A stretch of 40,068 nucleotides of DNA from Phycisphaerae bacterium (GTDB lineage Bacteria > Planctomycetota > Phycisphaerae > UBA1845). Shown here in pieces: positions 27,201-34,307 of this stretch (position 1 is its first letter; every line of letters begins with the position of its first letter). The stretch lies in NCBI GenBank assembly GCA_028289375.1, contig JANQQK010000064.1, positions 1 through 40,068 of the forward strand, written 5' to 3'. Below the pieces are notes generated by a model, which was not told where the DNA came from, searched no databases, and saw only the letters and a program-made list of their open reading frames with translations. The translations under genes and the position numbers were made by a program.

Positions 27201-30200
27201 GCTGCCGTGTCAGTCCGCCTACGACTGCAATGTCTGCTCAGGCGGTTCGGCCGACACGTTGCCGTGTGCCAGTGACCTGGATTGTCCGGGTGGGACGTGT
27301 CCGGGTGAGGACTGCATCCCGACCGGTGCACTTTGGCCTGATCGTACGCAACAGTTGTGGACGATCAACGATCTGTCCGGAACGGTCGAGTTGTTCGAGC
27401 TTTGGGGGCAGGATGGCGATGACGAATGTCAGGCCTATCTGCCCGAAGACATGATGATGACCGACCCGCAGGACATCATTTACGATCCGCAGTGGCCGGC
27501 GGACTGCCCGGGTCCGAATCCGTGTGCACTGTCGACCCCGATCGGCTCAACGCTCGATCAGTCGGCTGCATGCTCGCTGGACATTCTGCACGACGACGCC
27601 GGCGTGAAGATCATCGATCCGAATTTCGAGGTTTCGGTGGACTTTGCGGAGTTGGCGCCCGACTTCAAGCTGCTGCCGCCGCACTTGGCTGGTGGCCGCA
27701 ACGCTGAAGATGGCACGTTTCCCGACGATCGTATCTCGTCCGGCAGCAATGCGTTGACGTTCAAGGGCATCATGTCCGACGACGACCACGCCACGATCAA
27801 GGCGTTGTCCAACGACACGGTCTACCAGACAGCGATCGACAGTTTGCGCGACGCATCGCGAGTGCAGTTGGGCAATGCGTTTGATCCGATCACCGAGCCA
27901 AGCTTCGGTGCGAACGTGGTCTTCACCGATGAAAACGTCAGTGAAGGCTACGTCACGGTCGCGCGGAACAACGACCTTTCCTGTGCGGTGAATCCCGTCG
28001 AGGTTCAGGTGCTCAACGGCAGCTGTCCACCCGCGGGCCCACCCGTGCAGAACTTCAGCACAGCCTGTCCGTTTGGCGAGACGGTGGTTCTGAGAGTCAA
28101 TCACGACATCATCGACTTCCCGAACGCGCTGTACTATCAGTGGCAGTTCCGCGAAACCGGAATGCCCACCTGGCAGAATTGGCACAACAGTGACGCCGAG
28201 GCCTTGGGGACCAGGGAGTTGCAGATCAGTGGGTCCAACGCATTGACCGACAAGGAATTCCGCGTGCGTTATCGCGGTTTCTCCGCCTGTCCATGCGGCG
28301 GAACCGGTGAGCCTGTCTGCACAACGGTGGGGACCGGTGAAGACGATTGGCCGGACTGGGCGTCAGCGTCCAACGACGGCACAGCCGTGAGCGAATGGTC
28401 AAATGCCATCTCGATGCAGGGCTGGTTGAAGCGACTCGTCGAGGGTCTGAATCCGTTCGATGAGCGTCTCAGCAATCTCCACGATGCGGAGGGCTTGAAC
28501 TTCACGTACCTGACGATGATCGAGAATGCCGGTCAGCCGTTCGATGGCACCGCCATCCTGAGCTGCTCGCCGTCAAACCTTCAGAGCATCGGCCTGATCG
28601 AAGCCTACTCATCCGCCAAACAGCGTGCAGAGGCCTTCACCGTCGCACAGCGTCCGGCAACAGACCCCGAGAATCTGGCGATTCTGTTCATCACCGGAAA
28701 GGTCGCGGATCTCTACATGCTGCTTGCGAACGAAGCGTTCGCCGACGCAACAGATCCGACAACCGGTGTCGACAGTGCGTCACCGTTCGACCCAGTCGCA
28801 CTGCCGTCAGCCTTGTACGCGTTCGAAGGTGAGGTCGGCAGTCCGCTCGACGAGGAACTGTCGCTGCTACGCGGTACGGACCTCGATCAGGGCTTCCCGC
28901 TGCACAACCGTCTGCGTTGGAACTTCGGTCCGCTCGAACGGGCAGAAGCGGCCTACGTCAGCACCTACAACCTCGTGGACAAGGATGGCGATGGCTTCAT
29001 TCAGTTGTCCGATGCGACGATCACGTTCCCGCAGGGACACGGTGACGCGTGGGGCCACTTCCTCTCCTCGATGAAGCTGTACTACAACCTGCTGCGAACG
29101 AACAATTTCGAATGGATCATCGCGACCGAGACCATCCCGAGTGGTACCGGCTCGTCGACACCCGTTCGTTACCAGTATGAACGTCGCTTCGCCCAATCAG
29201 CAGCATCGAAGGCCCGTGCCGGCGCAGCCATCGTTGATCTGACATTCCGTCAGTCCTACAACGCCGATCCGACCGACGATCCGGGATACCCGGATTCCAA
29301 CTCGGAACGTGCGTGGGGCCTGGCAGAGTGGTCACGACGTGCTGGTCAGGGTGCGTACTTCGATTGGGTAACCGCCAACGCTCTGCTGGATGATGACGAT
29401 TCGGGCAACACCGGTCTGGAGCGGGTCGACCGCACGACAGTGCCCGAGTTGCAGGAAATTGCCTCAGCCTACTACCAGATTCAGGCGGCGATGACCAACG
29501 CAGGCAATGGCGTGAATCCACTCGGCCTGGCCGCCAACGTCGTCCCATTCGGTATCAACGCCGAAGCACTCGACGAGGGCACCAGCCACTACGAGCAGGT
29601 TCGCTGCTGGGCGGCTCAGCAGCTTGACAATGCCGCCACGCTGTTCGACTACGCCAACGACAACATCCGTCGTTTGCGGACAAACGAAGATGATGCCAAC
29701 GATTTCGCCGTCGCTGTCGGTGAGGAGGAATCCGATTTCACGGCACGACTGATCGAAATCTACGGCCGACCCTATCCAGAGAGCATCGGCATCCCCGGTG
29801 GTTATCCGGCCGGCTACGAAGGTCCTGACATCTTCTTCTTCGATTACATCGATCCGTCCAGCCTGCTCGGTGAGACGGACTTCACGAGCGACGCGTTTAC
29901 GACGCAGATCACGCGGACGTTCACGGACTATGACGGGTTGTTCAATGAAGATCCGACAACGAACACGACGATCGACGTCACGTTCAACGCGTCAACCGCG
30001 GGTCTGGGCCTCGTCAAACCACAGGGTTGGAGCGTACGCCCCGAACCTGGTGAGATTCAGCTGGCCAAGGTCGAGTTGTTGCAGGCCGTCGGTGAGCTTC
30101 AGCAAGCCATCGAGGTCTATGAGGCACACCTCGACAACATCGATGCCGAAGTTCTGGCATGGTCCGATCTTACGCAGACCAACAGCAACATCCTGAATTT

Positions 30201-31923
30201 CCAGACCGGATTCCAGACGACCGAGCAGAACCTCAATTCAAGGATCGCGCTCAACCGTACCTTGACCCTCGTATCCCAGCAGGTTGCCGAAAACGCACTG
30301 ATTATCGGTGATGCGGTGGCCGAGGGCGTCCCGGAGGTCTTCGGTCTGGCCAACAGTGCCGGCTCGCCGGCCAAGGGTGTGGCCAAGTTTCTGGCAGGTA
30401 TCGGATGGAACGTTGCCACAACCAGTGCCAACATCTTCGAGGTGCTGGAACTCGCCAGTGCTCAAGATCTTGAAGAAGCCGCAACTGCGCTCGAGATCGA
30501 CATCACCCGCGAAGCGCAGAGCTTCGATGAAGATCAACAGCTCCGCGTCATCGAGCAACTCATTCGCGAAACGCCGGCGATTCGACTCTCGGTCTTCCAG
30601 CAGGCTGAAGCGATCCGACAGGCTGAGGGACGCTACCTGCAAGCCATCGGTGAGGGTGGGCGACTGCTCGATCAGCGGGCACTCTTCCGCACGCGATTCG
30701 CATCGACCGCGACGGACTTCCGCTACAAGGATCTGACGTTCCGCCTGTTGCGTAACGAAAGTCTGCAGAAGTACCGTGCGATGTTTGATCTGGCTGCTCG
30801 CTATGTGTTCCTCGCCGCACAGGCCTACGACTACGAAACCAACCTCCTCGGGTCGGACGCCGAAAGTGCACGCGGATTCCTCGCGAGCATCGTCAAGCAG
30901 CGTACGCTGGGCGTCGTCCCCGACAACTTGGCTTGCGATCAACCGTTGCCGCCGCCAGTCGCGCCAAATGGCTTGGCTGACCTGCTCGGCAGTCTGGATC
31001 AACAGTTCCAGGTGATCCGCCAGAACCGTTTCGTCGGCGACATCAACCGTTCGTTCAAGCTGCGACGGCAACTGTTCCGCGTGGTCGGTGATGACGAGGA
31101 CGCCTGGAAAGCCGCGCTGGCCAGGGCACAGGTCAACGACCTGAACGACGACCTGGACTATCGCCTGTTCGCCTCGCAGTTGCAGGGCTTCAGTGGCGAG
31201 AACGCAGCGCTCGTCATTCCGTTCAGCACGACGGTGAATGAGGGTCTGAACTTCTTCGGCTGGCGAATCAACGGACCGGACTTCCCGTCCGGACGTTACG
31301 CCGTCAAGCTCAAGAGCTTCTCCGTCTACCTGCACGGTCTGCCGCCGGAGCTGAACCCGTTCGTCGATGCATTCCTGTTGCCGGTCGGCAGCGACATCAT
31401 GCGAACACCACAAGGTTCCGCTGGTGCCAACATCCGTGTGTGGAACCTGCTGGACCAGACTTTGCCGCCACCGCAGCCAATCGGCGGCTCGTTCGTAAGC
31501 CCCGATTGGGTGCCGTGGGACACATGGACTGCTGCGGGCATCCCGGGCGATCCACGTCTGGCTGTGCAGCGTCGTCGGTTGCCTTCAATCGGCGCCTGCG
31601 ATCCAACGGCTGTCGCATGCGACGTGAGCACGGCGCTTGTCGGCCGCTCGGTGTGGAACACGCGCTGGAAACTGATCATCCCAGGCTCGTCACTGTCCAA
31701 CAAAGTGCCGCCCGCAGAAGCCATCGATACGTTCATCAACGGCAATGGCCTCAGCGAAGGTGTGTCGGACATTGAGCTAGTGTTCAATGCCGTGGGTTAC
31801 GACCTCAATACCGCCGCCGCCACGGCCGACGCCGAACCTGCGGAGGGTATCGAACTGGAGCTGGACGTGAAGCCAGTCGCGGTTCAAGTATCGGAACCGA
31901 CGACTCAGGTCCAAGGCCGATAG
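21238..31923 (+). CDS. Giant exported protein: three beta-helix units plus TcA-like C-terminal region
   Basis: 3561 residues from ATG 21238 (GGGAGG nine bases upstream). An internal ATG at 21331 would give a standard signal peptide (MISRRTLTL...MTHAQ, about 32-57), so the longer start has a 31-residue extension. Residues 58-444, 452-871 and 877-1301 are three right-handed beta-helix units, each opening with (V)IYVDADA...SWANA and closing with ...D.G.YEF. Residues 1302-2500 are beta-rich, with NPNDEHA at 1862 and a cysteine cluster CNVCSGG...CPGGTC at about 1997-2020. The loop DKDGDGFIQLSD at 2581-2592 resembles a calcium-binding EF-hand/dockerin loop, followed by PQGHGDAWGHF at 2598. Residues 2945-3230 are largely alpha-helical with a small-residue hydrophobic stretch, VPEVFGLANSAG (3031). 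GRYAVKLKSFSVYL (3352-3365) recalls a Tc toxin A motif. It is presumably on the cell surface or released. Activity unknown. Confidence 0.85.
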   Translation: MQTHDKTTTPVSIDRRTVKDNRTRLLQGTMSMISRRTLTLMAALAAMFASAAMTHAQVIYVDADAVGANDGSSWANAFTDLQSALAIGNSSNEIWVAEGTYRTSAVVNPTAAFDLYNGARLYGGFSATEATLAERAGLFSTTILSGDVLGNDPPDDPDQSSAARTDNTFNVVYAGPSVSNIVLDGFTIEGANCPDGCEGGGGLSLDNAGGVNDIRNCTFTNNASNAEGGGVSMFGDSTTTFTKCVFRLNSADLGGGLFLLGGTANLVMDHCLVADNNGPNEGGGIYVDFFGIGTATFRNCTIANNAALEGSGGGLSVLTSQSLTIENSIIANNVSGNEPTEDQIVFEAFSNNYSFSHTLIQGFGNQENFPGVVGTNPMFTNAAAGDYTLTFGSPGIDAGDNSLVTGGITTDLAGNVRFTDDTGTADTGSGTVPIVDMGAFEFQGTTSAPQIVYVDADALGADNGTSWANAYDHIQDALANLNPTGPTEIWVADGTYYPDDGTGQVNDDRTATFQLTSLTQLYGGFNGTEMDRNDRDPEANLTILSGDIEQNDDLDCKGQIPCGNNSYHVVTAPDANPSTVLDGFFVTGGYADGIGSLRHGAGLYAPRGSLTVNNCDFFQNSAEDNNQPEESLGGGVFLFHAPSAAISRCRFASNSAARGAGLYSEFSGVTVTNSEFSDNFGDFGVGAYITDPFPIDGLLFSNVVTNCTFADNRAIDGGTVGAGLWTNGYTTVQNSIFYHNSYLRLSEGILAPFTPEEAQIYVGFFFTEFTLLEKEIEIRNCIIQELGKLDVAEWNNSAEDPLFFDIDQGSGNGGTFDDLRFPAGSPAIDAGVDANVPADATSDLFGNPRLVDDTGVASANTVDLGSYEFQGTTGTKVIYVDGDVLGGNQDGTSWANAYPNLRSAIAEGSDPDNITQIWVAQGMYDTIDGPGDVSRGATFFLNSRVSIYGGFTGNEQFLEERDPEENETVLSGARNGTGNSYHVVTCNGMNSSAVLDGFTIQDGTANGPSGNSDDIGAGLIATSCRATIRNCRFQGLAASGNGGAVHARQGSAMTFEGCTFIGNDAGFSEGGAIFAQADIAPRGMTISACSFRGNNALEGGGVYTNGVAPIITNSEFIGNTAGDGGAGVSMNESPSDPFSRPAVVNCTFALNNPAPGVYGSGSGLRVNLQSTEWLGSEVTLANTIFWENGGTAMGSQFFKPMGGGDIDFYNNLIQGGTPFFLDMDPMFFDADGADDIPGNEDDNVSLLPMSPAIDAGTNTEANALALTTDITGGTRFRDDEDTPDTGVGTAPIVDIGAYEFNFAFGLGDELPPPTNPGFVIDPSPEGGTGLAVGSEGKAFYHPVEGKWYAIDRGPIDIEWFEAEGGPGMVTTQYIVGPVVNPDNPRTRLVRYFPNYGSAKASFGGESPVVHYNSLITPDCNSDMVPDFLLQAGIFEIQDTACLPGFGQDPRFIALEYNEPGSGRLLGFEIVFIERVAASIHSDPLAQTDFLIPVGRRIPEPDPLNQTYTRAVLATNMAVTGPAAWQNIEQGGVQSTIIYPIRPQLGTFANLATVWYRETTVADRDNPSISVPLGEWPIDVTRYRSDWPENLAVPGSQTNVIDPSGTTPVVDLRTDLYSTVEVMYEELFNGNATGESYPQQISEFVPVERALGYSVLKFECEASNLDCDVVTFEVLRTYDHRDIGPVGDEVFDGSNPRMWDVGTSIEQPSLHAPTSRYPFGYLHEGLPYAPCIYNESGLDCELGEATGQIIPVNISNIGGTPEHGLLEVWFFEEGRTIDATGGNFAAGVQWPHVVQTYELQWPATPCVDPVGDAGGCDQLIIASRLGQGKGGLGLDGYGPEASIYKVGQVGDDLNTQATTPGWNPNDEHASLISIGGGRLAYATRDDNPWEYNTGHPYVLVQHWDSMNEKWAMDVTQVVAEVAPLTFNYTDLVSVNPATMMLDFTPVTAGLPLNPPLFPLNFNILSDTPCNDGTEPLSVLVKELECEMSQLPCQSAYDCNVCSGGSADTLPCASDLDCPGGTCPGEDCIPTGALWPDRTQQLWTINDLSGTVELFELWGQDGDDECQAYLPEDMMMTDPQDIIYDPQWPADCPGPNPCALSTPIGSTLDQSAACSLDILHDDAGVKIIDPNFEVSVDFAELAPDFKLLPPHLAGGRNAEDGTFPDDRISSGSNALTFKGIMSDDDHATIKALSNDTVYQTAIDSLRDASRVQLGNAFDPITEPSFGANVVFTDENVSEGYVTVARNNDLSCAVNPVEVQVLNGSCPPAGPPVQNFSTACPFGETVVLRVNHDIIDFPNALYYQWQFRETGMPTWQNWHNSDAEALGTRELQISGSNALTDKEFRVRYRGFSACPCGGTGEPVCTTVGTGEDDWPDWASASNDGTAVSEWSNAISMQGWLKRLVEGLNPFDERLSNLHDAEGLNFTYLTMIENAGQPFDGTAILSCSPSNLQSIGLIEAYSSAKQRAEAFTVAQRPATDPENLAILFITGKVADLYMLLANEAFADATDPTTGVDSASPFDPVALPSALYAFEGEVGSPLDEELSLLRGTDLDQGFPLHNRLRWNFGPLERAEAAYVSTYNLVDKDGDGFIQLSDATITFPQGHGDAWGHFLSSMKLYYNLLRTNNFEWIIATETIPSGTGSSTPVRYQYERRFAQSAASKARAGAAIVDLTFRQSYNADPTDDPGYPDSNSERAWGLAEWSRRAGQGAYFDWVTANALLDDDDSGNTGLERVDRTTVPELQEIASAYYQIQAAMTNAGNGVNPLGLAANVVPFGINAEALDEGTSHYEQVRCWAAQQLDNAATLFDYANDNIRRLRTNEDDANDFAVAVGEEESDFTARLIEIYGRPYPESIGIPGGYPAGYEGPDIFFFDYIDPSSLLGETDFTSDAFTTQITRTFTDYDGLFNEDPTTNTTIDVTFNASTAGLGLVKPQGWSVRPEPGEIQLAKVELLQAVGELQQAIEVYEAHLDNIDAEVLAWSDLTQTNSNILNFQTGFQTTEQNLNSRIALNRTLTLVSQQVAENALIIGDAVAEGVPEVFGLANSAGSPAKGVAKFLAGIGWNVATTSANIFEVLELASAQDLEEAATALEIDITREAQSFDEDQQLRVIEQLIRETPAIRLSVFQQAEAIRQAEGRYLQAIGEGGRLLDQRALFRTRFASTATDFRYKDLTFRLLRNESLQKYRAMFDLAARYVFLAAQAYDYETNLLGSDAESARGFLASIVKQRTLGVVPDNLACDQPLPPPVAPNGLADLLGSLDQQFQVIRQNRFVGDINRSFKLRRQLFRVVGDDEDAWKAALARAQVNDLNDDLDYRLFASQLQGFSGENAALVIPFSTTVNEGLNFFGWRINGPDFPSGRYAVKLKSFSVYLHGLPPELNPFVDAFLLPVGSDIMRTPQGSAGANIRVWNLLDQTLPPPQPIGGSFVSPDWVPWDTWTAAGIPGDPRLAVQRRRLPSIGACDPTAVACDVSTALVGRSVWNTRWKLIIPGSSLSNKVPPAEAIDTFINGNGLSEGVSDIELVFNAVGYDLNTAAATADAEPAEGIELELDVKPVAVQVSEPTTQVQGR
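21409..22569 (+). repeat. Beta-helix unit 1 of the giant gene
   Basis: In-frame unit of about 387 codons. It begins VIYVDADAVGANDGSSWANA, continues EIWVAEGTY...YGGFSATE and short beta-helix rungs (CTFTNN, GGGV), and ends VDMGAFEFQG. Divergent protein-level repeat of the next two units; DNA identity is modest by eye. Confidence 0.8.
22591..23850 (+). repeat. Beta-helix unit 2 of the giant gene
   Basis: In-frame unit of about 420 codons. It begins VYVDADALGADNGTSWANAY, continues EIWVADGTYY...YGGFNGTE...DPEANLTILSGDI, and ends VDLGSYEFQG. The order of landmark motifs is the same as in units 1 and 3. Confidence 0.8.
23866..25140 (+). repeat. Beta-helix unit 3 of the giant gene
   Basis: In-frame unit of about 425 codons. 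It begins VIYVDGDVLGGNQDGTSWAN, continues QIWVAQGMYD...YGGFTGNE...DPEENETVLSG, and ends VDIGAYEFN. The unrelated central part of the protein follows immediately. Confidence 0.8.
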
Positions 31924-31971
31924 AATGTCCAAAACATCGGGAAACGAATCAAAGAAGAAACTCATCGCTTT

Positions 31972-31976
31972 GGAGG
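31972..31976 (+). promoter_or_regulatory. Ribosome binding site (GGAGG) of the dockerin/cohesin-like gene
   Basis: GGAGG eight bases before the ATG at 31985. It identifies that ATG, which begins a clean signal peptide, as the start, rather than the in-frame ATG at 31925 almost abutting the giant gene's stop. Confidence 0.7.
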
Positions 31977-31984
31977 CGATTCAA

Positions 31985-33421
31985 ATGAAACGCAACATCA
32001 TTATGTTGAGCTTGTCAGGACTCATGGTTGCAGCGGCACCGGTCCTCGGAGGTATTCCTCTTCCAGAAGCCGTCGTGATCGGTCGGGTCGTCATTGACCA
32101 GAACATCATCACAAGTGACGACAAAGTCACGGTCGTCGCAAAGTGTGACGGCAACATTGTTGGCAGGTACCAGATGGGCGGCTCGGCGCAGGCGGGCGAC
32201 AGATTCGTCCTGCGGATTCCAGTCGAGTCACTCGCCGATGGCAGCGAACCCAATCCCAACGCCATTCGCCTGGGTGACATGGTCGAAATCACCGCGATCC
32301 AGAACGCCGTCTGCAACAATGGCGAGAACGACGGTGAGCTGTGCTCAGACGACGACGACTGCCCGAACGGGACATGCGGCGAAGTCTCTGAGACCATGGT
32401 CGCCAACCGTGTTATCGACCAGGTGGGCGCGATCGAGAACCTGGACCCGCCCGGCGGATGCCTGCGCGACTGCGATTGCTACTTCCAAGCCGTGGAGGAT
32501 GCAGACCTGGCAGGACAAAACGCATCCGAGTTGCTCGACGTGTGCAACTACCATTTCTGTGACAACGGAAGTTGCAACTCGTGTGGTCGCGACAAGTCGG
32601 GACAGACCGTGTCACCATGGAATGCCAGCGGCATCGTGACCACCGCGGACATTCTGTGTGCCGTGAGCGGATTCGGAAACTACTGTTCCTGCCCGAATGC
32701 CGACATCTGGGACTCTTCCGCGCCATCGAACAAGGGCCCAAGCGGTACTCCCATCTCAACCGACGACATCCTCGCCATCGTGGAGCAGTTCGGCGGACCT
32801 GACCAGTTTGGCTGTCCAATCGTACCTGCATCAGATGCGAATTCCTGCGATAGCGTCAGTCCGCCGCAAAGTGCCTCCGCCCTCGCGGCTTCCGGACCGT
32901 CCGCAGCAAGCCCGTCGGTCGCAGCGAAAAAGGCACCGAACCTGAGGGAGCGACGACCACGTCCAACCGATGACAGGCCCGCCACGTTTGAACTGGTACC
33001 GCGAAATCGCCGATTCACTGCCGGCGGTCTCGTGACCATCGATGTGTACGTGCAAGGTGCATATAGCCTTTCCGGCGTCGAATTCGGTGTCGCCATCGCC
33101 GACCGCGAGGCCGACCTGACATTGATCTCTGCCAGCGTCGACGTAAACCGTGATGACTTCGTCTTCCGCGGCCTGCAGAGCTTTGCCGCGACCGACCGCA
33201 AGCGTGCCCGTGTTTCAGCCGTCATGACCGGAACGGGCATCGACGTGCCGAGATCGCGGCGTCAATACGTTGGGACGTTCGAATTCCGAGCGGCCAAGGA
33301 CGCGAGCGGCAGCTATCGCATCGTCGCCCAGCCAGAGCATGTTGGCTTGTGGCAGACGGTGTCTCAGAAGATCGACGTTGCAAAGGTGAATCCGGCAGTC
33401 ATCCAGATCGCTGCTCGATAA
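31985..33421 (+). CDS. Exported protein with dockerin-like repeats and cohesin-like domain
   Basis: 478 residues. The signal peptide is at about 1-22 (MKRNIIMLSLSGLMVAAAPVLG). Residues 27-110 form a small beta domain (VIGRVVIDQ...YQMGG...GDRFVLRIPVES...LGDMVEITA). A cysteine-rich stretch (110-200) contains CSDDDDCPNGTC, similar to one in the giant protein. Two dockerin-like half repeats follow: GIVTTADILCAVSGFG (216-231) and PISTDDILAIVEQFG (256-270). After a serine/alanine/proline linker (285-330), residues 335-475 look like a cohesin-type beta sandwich (VTIDVYVQGAYSLSGVEFGVAI). Cohesin and dockerin normally bind each other, so self-association or docking to the giant protein's EF-hand-like loop is possible but inferred. 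It is the third gene of the operon and ends 30 bases before a strong terminator. Confidence 0.8.
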   Translation: MKRNIIMLSLSGLMVAAAPVLGGIPLPEAVVIGRVVIDQNIITSDDKVTVVAKCDGNIVGRYQMGGSAQAGDRFVLRIPVESLADGSEPNPNAIRLGDMVEITAIQNAVCNNGENDGELCSDDDDCPNGTCGEVSETMVANRVIDQVGAIENLDPPGGCLRDCDCYFQAVEDADLAGQNASELLDVCNYHFCDNGSCNSCGRDKSGQTVSPWNASGIVTTADILCAVSGFGNYCSCPNADIWDSSAPSNKGPSGTPISTDDILAIVEQFGGPDQFGCPIVPASDANSCDSVSPPQSASALAASGPSAASPSVAAKKAPNLRERRPRPTDDRPATFELVPRNRRFTAGGLVTIDVYVQGAYSLSGVEFGVAIADREADLTLISASVDVNRDDFVFRGLQSFAATDRKRARVSAVMTGTGIDVPRSRRQYVGTFEFRAAKDASGSYRIVAQPEHVGLWQTVSQKIDVAKVNPAVIQIAAR

Positions 33422-33450
33422 GCGGCAACGAAACGAAGGACTATCGAAAG

Positions 33451-33496
33451 CCTCCGCAGATCCCCTGGAAACGGGGTCTGCGGAGGTTTGCTTTTT
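33451..33496 (+). terminator. Intrinsic terminator of the secreted-protein operon
   Basis: The stem arms CCTCCGCAGA(T)CCCC and GGGGTCTGCGGAGG pair over 14 bases with a single bulged T and a 7-base loop. The T-rich run TTTGCTTTTT (33487-33496) follows at once. It begins 30 bases after the stop at 33421 and is the clearest rho-independent terminator in the window. Confidence 0.92.
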
Positions 33497-33743
33497 GCAG
33501 ACACAGAGTTGTGTCGGCACCTCTTCAGTTCCGTCGACGAAACAGTGATGATGCTGAGATCTGTGACCCGGTCTGCTGGAAGTTGGTGAAACGTGTCGCC
33601 AGTGCAGATTGAGTGGCGTTCAGTCACACACACGGGGCGGGTGACCAATGGCAGGCCGGGATCAGGAGTCCCCCGCAATAAGGCGACAAAGATCTGCCTT
33701 CAACAGAAACTTCATCTCCCGCGGGGTTCGAGCGTGGCTGGAC
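33497..33743. other. Intergenic spacer between convergent genes
   Basis: About 250 bases between the terminator and the stop of the convergent NTF2-like gene. Together with the terminator region, the gene-free stretch is 33422-33743. No gene-like frame, RNA fold or repeat is convincing here. Confidence 0.6.
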
Positions 33744-34196
33744 TCAGTGAGACGGTGGCAACCACGTCAGGGATGAGTGATGAAGCGAAATCAGCACCTT
33801 GCCATGGACCTTATGATACGCAAAGGTGTAGTCAGCGCGGGTCGCATCGCCTTTCTCGTTGACAAACGTGTAGTGGCCCATGTCCTTATAGCCCAGACCG
33901 CCAGCCTTCAGAATCGGCCCGACAGCACTTTGAAATTCCACGTGCTTCCAGCCGTTCTTCAGGAAACCGTGATCGTTCGGGTAGTCCTCGTTTCCGCCAA
34001 CGAAGTATGATCGCGCTCCCGCCTCGTCCAGGCGAATGACATCAGCCAGGGTTGGTTTGAACAACACCGGTTCATCAGGCGACCCAAAGTCATAGAGACC
34101 AAGTAGCGTCTCCACATCCTGGTCGATAACGGCCCTGGCCCACGCCCGCTGTGCGCTGATCACTTCGGCCTTGGTCATCTTCTCAAACCTTGTCAT
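33744..34196 (-). CDS. NTF2-like/SnoaL-like protein (CaMKII-association type)
   Basis: 150 residues of the small cone-shaped NTF2-like fold. The helix AQRAWARAVIDQDVETLLGLYD is followed by VLFKPT, then beta strands ending ADYTFAYHKVHGKVLISLHHSS. The last strands, with YTF.Y....GK..I..HHSS, match the calcium/calmodulin-kinase-II association-like subgroup. Such proteins are ligand-binding or simple catalytic domains; the substrate is unknown. GGAGG at 34202-34206, five bases upstream, selects the ATG at 34196 over longer in-frame starts. No signal peptide, so cytosolic. It stands alone, 110 bases downstream of the EboE-like gene on the same strand. Confidence 0.82.
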   Translation of the reverse strand: MTRFEKMTKAEVISAQRAWARAVIDQDVETLLGLYDFGSPDEPVLFKPTLADVIRLDEAGARSYFVGGNEDYPNDHGFLKNGWKHVEFQSAVGPILKAGGLGYKDMGHYTFVNEKGDATRADYTFAYHKVHGKVLISLHHSSLTWLPPSH

Positions 34197-34201
34197 GGCA
34201 A

Positions 34202-34206
34202 CCTCC
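34202..34206 (-). promoter_or_regulatory. Ribosome binding site (GGAGG) of the NTF2-like gene
   Basis: GGAGG on the minus strand, five bases before the ATG at 34196. It lies within the longer open frame and sets the more likely start. Confidence 0.6.
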
Positions 34207-34307
34207 ATTGGATGGCGTAACGCGAACATTTAAAGTGTCTGGAAAGCCAGTCGATTGGTCAAGGCCACATGGCACTCAGGATACGTGTCTGCGTCCCGGG
34301 CGTGTGC

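Noticed and set aside
30238..31413. 391-codon minus-strand frame inside the giant gene
   Set aside because: Lies wholly opposite a coherent coding frame with strong codon bias, and has no recognisable domain or ribosome binding site.
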